A stretch of DNA of 46,002 nt from an uncultured Paraburkholderia sp. (lineage in GTDB: Bacteria; Pseudomonadota; Gammaproteobacteria; Burkholderiales; Burkholderiaceae). The stretch covers positions 1 to 46,002 of the forward strand of contig CALNWS010000034.1 in the NCBI GenBank assembly GCA_940747215.1. The letters run 5' to 3'. Every line of letters starts with the position of its first letter. Position 1 is the first letter of the stretch. The position numbers and the translations under genes were made by a program. The notes beneath the pieces are model-generated. The model made no database searches and was not told where the DNA came from. It saw only the letters and a list, made by a program, of their open reading frames with translations. Of this stretch, positions 40,709-46,002 are shown one piece after another.

Positions 40709-40848
40709 ACACCACGCCTGAAGCAGAAGTAAAGTCCGGAATGAAGCGCCTGTTGTAACGGCGCTTTCTAAAGTGCGGCGGCGATCCTGCAACGGTACAA
40801 TATGGCGGTTTTATGTCAGTCATTATGTGACCAATTTTCGGGATCCCA

Positions 40849-41471
40849 ATGTTCGGCCGATTCATGCCCACCGAGGGCAAGTTTTTTGAAATTTTTGATG
40901 TACATGGGAAGTGTATCGTGTCTGCGAGCCATGAACTGGAACTGCTGATCGACAATCTCCAGGACGCCGAGACCCACAAGCAGAACGTGCAGATGGCCGA
41001 GAAGGCCGACGACAAGCTCACGCACGAAACCATCGACCTGCTGCACAAGACTTTCATCACGCCGCTCGACCGCGACGAGATCCACAAGCTCATCACCACG
41101 ATGGACATCCTCGACCTGATGGAGGACGTCGCCACCGCCATTTCGCTGTACGACGTGCAGGCCGTGACGTCCGAGGCGAGCCAACTGGCGCACATTTGCA
41201 TGGCCGCGTTCGAGCGGGTGCAGTTCGCTGTGAGCCTGCTGGCCGACTGAAGCAGGCGAGCCAGATCCTGAAGGCATGCGAAGACATCGACCGCCTCGAA
41301 TCCGAGGCCGATCGCGTGTTGCGCGCGGCCATGTCGAAGCTTTTCCGCGAAGAAGACAACGTCAAGACGCTGATCAAGCTGAAGACGATCTACGAACTGC
41401 TCGAAACGATCACGGACAAATGTGAGGACGTAGCGAACATCATCGAAGGCATCGTACTGGAAAACGCCTAA
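40849..41471 (+). pseudogene. DUF47/PhoU-like phosphate transport regulator, one-base deletion
   Basis: Helical PhoU-related family. MFGRFMPTEGKFFEIFDVHG, then HETIDLLHKTFITPLDRDEIHK and MDILDLMEDVATAISLYDV. After LLAD the frame changes, by loss of an A in an ATG (MKQAS expected, near 41247-41251), then ASQILKACEDIDRLESEADRVL and KLKTIYELLETITDKCEDVANIIEGIVLENA. The gene ends with TAATG, overlapping the start of pit. The pair regulates and performs low-affinity phosphate uptake; here both carry lesions. Rejoined length (~207) is normal. A single lesion, so a very recent loss or a sequencing error is possible. Confidence 0.85.
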
Positions 41472-42475
41472 TGCAATCGATACAACCCGCTATCTGGGTC
41501 GTCGCGGGGCTCGTAGCCGTCGCGCTGATCTTCGACTTCATGAACGGCTTTCACGACGCGGCGAACTCGATCGCGACGGTCGTCTCGACCGGCGTGCTGA
41601 AACCGCAGCAGGCGGTGGCGTTCGCCGCGGCGTTCAACGTCATTGCCTATTTCGTGTTTCACCTGAAGGTGGCGACTACGGTCGGCAAAGGCACGATCGA
41701 CCCGAACATCGTCGACCACTACGTGATTTTCGGTGCGCTCGTGGGCGCGATCGGCTGGAACGTTATTACGTGGCACTACGGCATTCCGTCGAGTTCGTCG
41801 CACGCGCTGATCGGCGGCCTCGTGGGCACGGCGCTCGCCAAATCCGGGTGGGGCTCGCTCAATTTCAACGGGTGATGAAGACCGTCGCGTTTATTTTCAT
41901 CTCGCCGCTGCTCGGTTTCGTGCTCGGGTCGTTCTTCATGCTCACGATTTCGTGGATCTATTTTCGCACGCCGCCGAGCAAGGTCGACCGGCGCTTCCGC
42001 CGTTTGTAATTGCTGTCGGCCAGGCTGTATAGCCTCGGTCACGGCGGCAACGACGCGCAGAAGACCATCGGCATTATCTGGATGCTGCTGATCGCCACGG
42101 GTTTACGCATCGTCGATCGCCGACTCGCCGCCGTTGTGGGTGATCGGCGGCTGTTATCTGTCGATGGGTATCGGCACGCTGTTCGGCGGCCGGCGAATCG
42201 TTCGGACTATGGGTCAGAAAATCACCAAGCTCAAACCGGTGGGCGGCTTTTGCGCGGAGTCGGGCGGGGCGATCACGCTGTTCACCGCTTCCTGGCTCGG
42301 CATTCCGGTATCCACTACGCATACGATCACGGGCGCGATCGTGGGCGCGACGCAGAAACTGAGCGCAGTGCGCTGGGGCGTGGCCGGCAATATTGTCTGG
42401 GCGTGAATTCTGACGATTCCAGCCTCGGCCATGCTGTCCGGCGCCGCTTGGCGGCTCCGTCACCGTTTCCTTTGA
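41471..42475 (+). pseudogene. pit: Low-affinity inorganic phosphate transporter, disrupted
   Basis: PiT-family phosphate permease. LIFDFMNGFHDAANSIATVVSTGVL, ALVGAIGWNVITWHYGIPSSSSHALIGGL, ISPLLGFVLGSFFM and GIPVSTTHTITGAIVGATQ are the family signatures, with GGNDAQKTIGI. Lesions: frame loss near 41873 (FNGVMKT expected), TAA 42007-42009, frame loss near 42105 and TGA 42404-42406 (expected Trp), with reading continuing to TGA 42475. Ten or more membrane segments are predictable. It starts inside the DUF47 stop codon, so the two form one operon. High-affinity pst or another pit elsewhere is presumably in use. Confidence 0.9.
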
Positions 42476-42530
42476 TTCGTTCCGGGTGATTCATTCAGCC
42501 GCGGATGGCTCGTAGACCGTCCGCGCCTCG

Positions 42531-43293
42531 TCAGCAGAACCTCAGTAGCAAATCAGCGCGCACCGCCAGGATTAACGGCGCGCTGCATCCATCCATTGGT
42601 ATGATCGCTCCCGTCACATAGCTTGCACGGCGGCTCGCGAGAAAGAGCGCGACGTTGGCAATTTCCTACGGTTTCGCATAGCGGCCGAGTGGCACTTTGG
42701 CTTGCCCGCGAGCGAGCGCCTCCGCGCTGTCGATTCCTTGTTGCGTTGCTTCCAGCTTGACCGCTTCCTCTACGCGTTCGGTAAGCGTGGAGCCCGGGTT
42801 GATCGCGTTGATGCGGATGCCGTACCGCGCGTAGTAATGCGCGAGGCCGACCGTGGCCAGCATGAGCACGGCATTGGCGGCACCGCCAGCAATGTGAATG
42901 TCGCTCGCGACCTTGCCACCCATGCCGATGATATTGACGAGATCGTGCCGGGCTCGCCGCCCGCGCCATTTTTATCGCCTTTCGCACGCTCGGCCATGCG
43001 GCGCAGCACTTCCTGCTGCGGGTAGATATACGGAAAGTATTTCGCTTCCATCGCCGCGAGAAACGCGTCGGCATCGAGCGATTCCGGGTCGTAACGGCGC
43101 GCGTTCGATGCACGTGCAGCCCTTCCTGTTTCAACTGTTCGTATGCGCGCGCGAGATTGGCCGGGTCGCGTGAAACAATCGCGACTCGCGCGCCTTCGAG
43201 GGCGAACGCGCAGGCGCACGCAAGCCCGATTCCCTTGCTGCCGCCTTTGATCAATATCACTTTGTCGTCTTTCAGCCCGAGATCCATCGTCAT
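42531..43293 (-). pseudogene. SDR-family oxidoreductase, deleted and nonsense-mutated
   Basis: Short-chain dehydrogenase. Start at 43293, MTMDLGLKDDKVILIKGGSKGIG, with the Rossmann glycine motif, then ALEGARVAIVSRDPANLARAYEQLKQE. A gap of about 35 codons and a frame change near 43105 precede RYDPESLDADAFLAAMEAKYF. The main body MGGKVASDIHIAGGAANAVLM, YARYGIRINAINPGSTLTERVEEAV ends at TAG 42666-42668 (expected Glu), and in frame continues EIANVALFLASRRASYVTG to 42531. The catalytic Tyr region lies within or beside the deleted segment. Substrate unknown. Convergent with pit. Confidence 0.75.
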
Positions 43294-43558
43294 CACTTGA
43301 TTTCGGAGGAAGAAGAAAGACGATAGCAGATGAAAGCGCTCGGTGCTGATTACGCGGTGTGCTTGCACAAAAAACATTTGCATGGAACTGACATTGGATA
43401 CGCCGCGTAGACGGGAACTTCGCTGCGATAGGCCCGCCCATTTGCACGCATATTTTCCTAGCCTAGTTTCCGAAATTTCCGAGCGTGACTTCGGCGAGCA
43501 TGGAGTGTCCCGGAAGGACGCGCGACGAAATTTTTACGCAATAAGGAAACTCAACAGC

Positions 43559-44318
43559 ATGCCCTCCAATTCACTGCGCGACTTCCCCATTGCGCTCAGG
43601 CGGTGGTGCCTGTGGTCTCTGCTCGGCTGGCTCGACATCCGGCAGCGCTACGCCCGTTCGGCCCTCGGTCCGTTCTGGATCACGCTTAGCATGGGCGTGA
43701 TGGTGGGCTCGCTAAGCGTTGTCTACGGCACGCTGTTCGGTCAGGCAATGGCAGGCTATCTGCCGGCTCGTCGGTACGGGTTTCGTGGTCTGAGGGCTGA
43801 TTTCAGGTGTGTTGAACGATTCGTGCGGCGCGTACATCAACAACGCCAACTATATTCGGCAAAGCGATGCGGGCCTGTGGAAATACGTCTTCCAGGTGCT
43901 GTGCCGTCAGTTGATCATGTTCACGCACAACTTCGTCATCGTGGTCGTTCTGCTCGCGATTTTCGGCATCGACCAACCGGACGCGCTCGTGTGGTTCGTG
44001 CTAGGACTGCTCGTGCTGATACTCAACCTCACGTGGATGGCGCAGGTCTTCGCGCTTACCTCGGCGCGCTATCGCGACATGCCGCAACTCGTCGCCGCGG
44101 TCGTGCAGATCCTCTTCTACATCACTCCGCTGATGTGGCGTCCTTCAATGCTGGCCAGGCACGAGTGGCTGATCACGTTCAACCCGTTTGCGTCGCTGGT
44201 CGATCTGGTACGGTCGCCGTTGCTTGGGCAATCGCCGGCTGTCACAAGCTGGCTGGCAGTGGCGTGTCTCGCAATCGTGGGATGGCCGTTTGCGCTGGAT
44301 GTACTCACGCGCGTCTAG
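43559..44318 (+). pseudogene. Polysaccharide-export ABC permease (Wzm-like), frameshifted
   Basis: ABC-2 type permease for O-antigen/polysaccharide export. MPSNSLRDFPIALRRWCLWSLL, then WLDIRQRYARSALGPFWITLSM and the first membrane helices. After LP near 43763 the frame is lost and returns near 43800 with VLNDSCGAYINNANYIRQSDA, LWKYVFQVLCRQLIMFTHNFV and the C-terminal helices ending DVLTRV at TAG 44316-44318. RBS AAGGAAA lies before ATG 43559. It stands just before the ATPase remnant, as in Wzm/Wzt systems, which move undecaprenyl-linked glycan across the inner membrane. Several residues of the cytoplasmic loop are lost in the shift region. Confidence 0.8.
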
Positions 44319-44336
44319 GCGTGTCGCTTAGTGGGT

Positions 44337-44640
44337 ATGAGCGACATGTCTGAACTTCACGTTTCCAGATTCGGCGTCGAACTTCCGGTGTTCGAAGTGC
44401 ACGGGTGGTCGTTGCGCAAAAGCATGGCGAAGCTCGGCAGGCAAAATCGTTTTGCAGAAGGTGCCGATGGTTCGGTCATCGTGCGCGCGCTGAACGACGT
44501 CAGTTTCGAATTGAAGCGGGGCGACCGTCTTGGCTTGATCGGGCAAAACGGTGCAGGCAAGAACACATTGCTGCGCGTGCTGGCGGGCATTTACAAACCA
44601 ACGCGCGACGCAGTCTTGAGTACCGGAAGAACGGTGCTGT
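44337..44640 (+). pseudogene. Polysaccharide-export ABC ATPase (Wzt-like), N-terminal fragment
   Basis: First ~101 residues of an ABC ATPase. Start [20 protein letters not shown] at 44337, 18 bp after the permease stop. [20 protein letters not shown] then [16 protein letters not shown]: the Walker A reads G-x-x-G-x-G-K-N, where Ser/Thr is required to hold Mg, so AGC to AAC is likely. It stops being similar at GRTVLL (about 44640), before the Q-loop, signature and Walker B, and runs into a heptose-kinase fragment. So it is non-functional by truncation and by the Walker A change. Confidence 0.85.
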
Positions 44641-45132
44641 TACTCCGATTACGGCAAGGGCGGCCTTGCCCATTTGAATGTGATGATGCGGGCCGCTAAA
44701 GCGGTAGGCGTAGCCACACTGACCGATCCGAAGGGTTCGGATTATTCGGCTTATCGCGGTGCGACGGTGGTTACGCCGAATCGGGATGAATTTGCCTAGA
44801 TGGCAGGTCAATGGGCCGACGAAGCGGACTTCGAGGCGCGCGCCTTCGCGTTGCGAGATCGCCTCGAATTCGGCGCGTTGCTGGTTACGCGTTCGGAAGA
44901 GGGCATGAGTCTCTTCGTCGACAGACGTCACATCCGGATTCCCTCGCAGGCTCGCGAGGTCTACGACGTATCAGGTGCAGGAGACACGGTCATTGCCACG
45001 ATGGCTGCTGCAATGGGCGCGGGGCACGACATCGAAAGCGCTGCGCGGTTGGCTAACGTCGCAGCGGGTATCGTCATCGGCAAGGTTGGGACGGTGCCGA
45101 TCACGCTCGACGAACTGAATCGACATGTCTAA
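44641..45132 (+). pseudogene. Heptose-7-phosphate kinase (HldA/HldE-type), 3' fragment
   Basis: C-terminal half of a PfkB-type D-glycero-beta-D-manno-heptose-7-phosphate kinase of LPS inner-core synthesis. [20 protein letters not shown], a lost A near 44700, then VGVATLTDPKGSDYSAYRGATVVTPNRDEFA, TAG 44797-44799, and EGMSLFVDRRHIRIPSQAREVYDVSGAGDTVIATMAA, the PfkB signature with catalytic Asp. About 140-150 N-terminal residues are missing. Its stop (45132) overlaps the hldD start (45125), the normal order for these genes. The join to a Wzt fragment is not a natural one. Confidence 0.85.
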
Positions 45133-45877
45133 CCTTATCGTCGTGACCGGAGCGACCGGCTTCGTAGGCAGCAACATCGTACGTGGGCTCAAGGCGCGAG
45201 GCATCACCGATGTCATCGCGGTCGATAACCTCACGCGTGGCGAGAAATTCCGCAACCTCATCAATCTGCAAATCAGCGATTACATCGATAAAGATGTTTT
45301 CTACGAGCGCTTTGCACACGGCGAGTATGGTCACGTGGATGCGGTCTTCCATGAAGGCGCATGCTCCGACACCATGCTGCACGACGGACGCTACATGTTC
45401 GACAACAATTATCGCGACAGCAGGACGTTGCTTGACACTTGTGTAGCGGGCAACACGCGTCTGTTCTACGCATCGAGCGCGGCGACTTACGGGGTGTCAA
45501 CCACGTTCGTCGAAGATCCGCGATTCGAGCAGCCGCTCAACGTTTACGGCTACTCCAAACTGCTGTTCGATCAGGTCGTCCGCCGCACTTTAGCGTCCAC
45601 GAAAAATCAGATCGCCGGCTTTCGCTATTTCAACGTCTACGGTCCGAGCGAACAACACAAGGGCCGCATGGCATCCGTTGCCTGGCACCACTTCAATCAG
45701 TTTCAGGAGACGGGCCGAGTGCAGTTGTTCGGGGAATACGGCGGTTGCGGGGCGGGTGAACACAGGCGCGATTTCGTTTTCGTCGACGACGTAGTGGCGG
45801 TCAACCTCTGGTTCTTCGATCACCCGGAAAAATGCGGCGTATTTAATCTCGGATGTGGATGGGCACAACCCTTCAAC
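45125..45877 (+). pseudogene. hldD: ADP-L-glycero-D-manno-heptose-6-epimerase, 3'-truncated
   Basis: GDP/ADP-sugar epimerase of LPS core heptose synthesis. [22 protein letters not shown] (Rossmann), [45 protein letters not shown] and catalytic [62 protein letters not shown]. About 251 codons are continuous; the match ends at QPFN (45877), where an IS-like terminus begins, removing the last ~70-80 residues. The frame runs into TGA 45896-45898. Clean up to that point, so insertion or recombination with the IS is the only visible lesion. Confidence 0.9.
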
Positions 45878-46002
45878 TGCGTATTTTGGCGAACGTGATC
45901 AGGGGATTCGGGTTGAACGTGACGGGTCCTTTCGGTTGAAGGTGATCGCTGATCAGCGGTTTTCGAAGCGAGCGAGCATCTTGCCGAAATGGGTGATCAC
46001 GT
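45878..46002. mobile_element. IS21-family-like terminus, cut by window end
   Basis: Begins TGCGTATTTTGGCGAACGTGATCA, that is with the 5'-TG terminal dinucleotide of IS21-type elements, directly after the hldD coding sequence. Several imperfect repeats of TTGAA-C/G-GTGA and TGATC-A/C follow (near 45889, 45912, 45940, 45952), as found at IS21 transposase-binding ends. No transposase coding sequence is inside the window. Family assignment rests on these terminal features only. Confidence 0.55.

Overview
The window looks like a high-GC betaproteobacterial chromosome of the Burkholderia sensu lato group (Paraburkholderia/Caballeronia type). The core block rpsF-priB-rpsR-rplI-dnaB, a TpiA-independent sugar block with zwf, DUF47-pit, and several Burkholderia-type accessory families all fit this. 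Most genes are broken: of about 43 protein-coding loci I can support, only 10 read through without a visible lesion (a cupin, a putative lipoprotein, an amylo-alpha-1,6-glucosidase, an alpha/beta hydrolase, a DHA2 efflux pump, rpsF, priB, rpsR, rplI and dnaB). The others carry single-base indels, nonsense codons, internal deletions of tens of codons, or rearrangement junctions. This is what a recently host-restricted symbiont in the middle of genome decay would look like; the leaf-nodule Burkholderia/Caballeronia symbionts are the obvious candidates. That assignment is inference from gene content and decay pattern only.

Layout. 1-3.3 kb: a decayed rubredoxin-domain protein, an SDR, a LysR regulator without most of its HTH, and a periplasmic amino-acid-binding protein. 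3.4-7.4 kb: a broken aspartoacylase-like amidohydrolase, an intact cupin, a decayed Tat-type phospholipase C and a small lipoprotein. 7.6-14.9 kb: a co-directional alpha-glucan/glucose block (glycogen-debranching-like protein, MGH1-like glucosidase, zwf, polyphosphate-type ROK glucokinase), all disrupted. 14.9-19.2 kb: aldo/keto reductase, a divergent NmrA-HxlR pair with a palindromic operator candidate, and an intact second debranching-type glucosidase. 19.2-25.9 kb: a largely empty stretch, a gltA 3' fragment, hydrolases, a dead mreB paralogue, DHA2 pump and AraC remnant. 26.0-28.4 kb: glutaminase glsA split in two opposite-strand halves around an inverted segment. 28.5-30.5 kb: an alcohol dehydrogenase fused end-to-end with a TPS/FHA-like exoprotein remnant. 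30.7-35.9 kb: a DeoR-controlled sugar-alcohol (galactitol/sorbitol-type) catabolic cluster (regulator, PfkB kinase, GatZ-like aldolase subunit, SDR, ABC binding protein), all decayed and cut off before the permeases. 36.0-37.5 kb: a degraded ECF sigma/anti-sigma pair. 37.6-40.7 kb: the intact ribosomal/replication island. 40.8-42.5 kb: broken DUF47-pit phosphate uptake. 42.5-46.0 kb: SDR remnant, polysaccharide-export ABC permease and ATPase, heptose kinase and epimerase remnants, ending inside an IS21-like terminus.

I found no convincing new defence, biosynthetic or regulatory system. The most informative structure is genomic: a reconstructable 1.86-kb inversion through glsA, plus at least three other fusion junctions (ADH/exoprotein, wzt/hldA, hldD/IS21).
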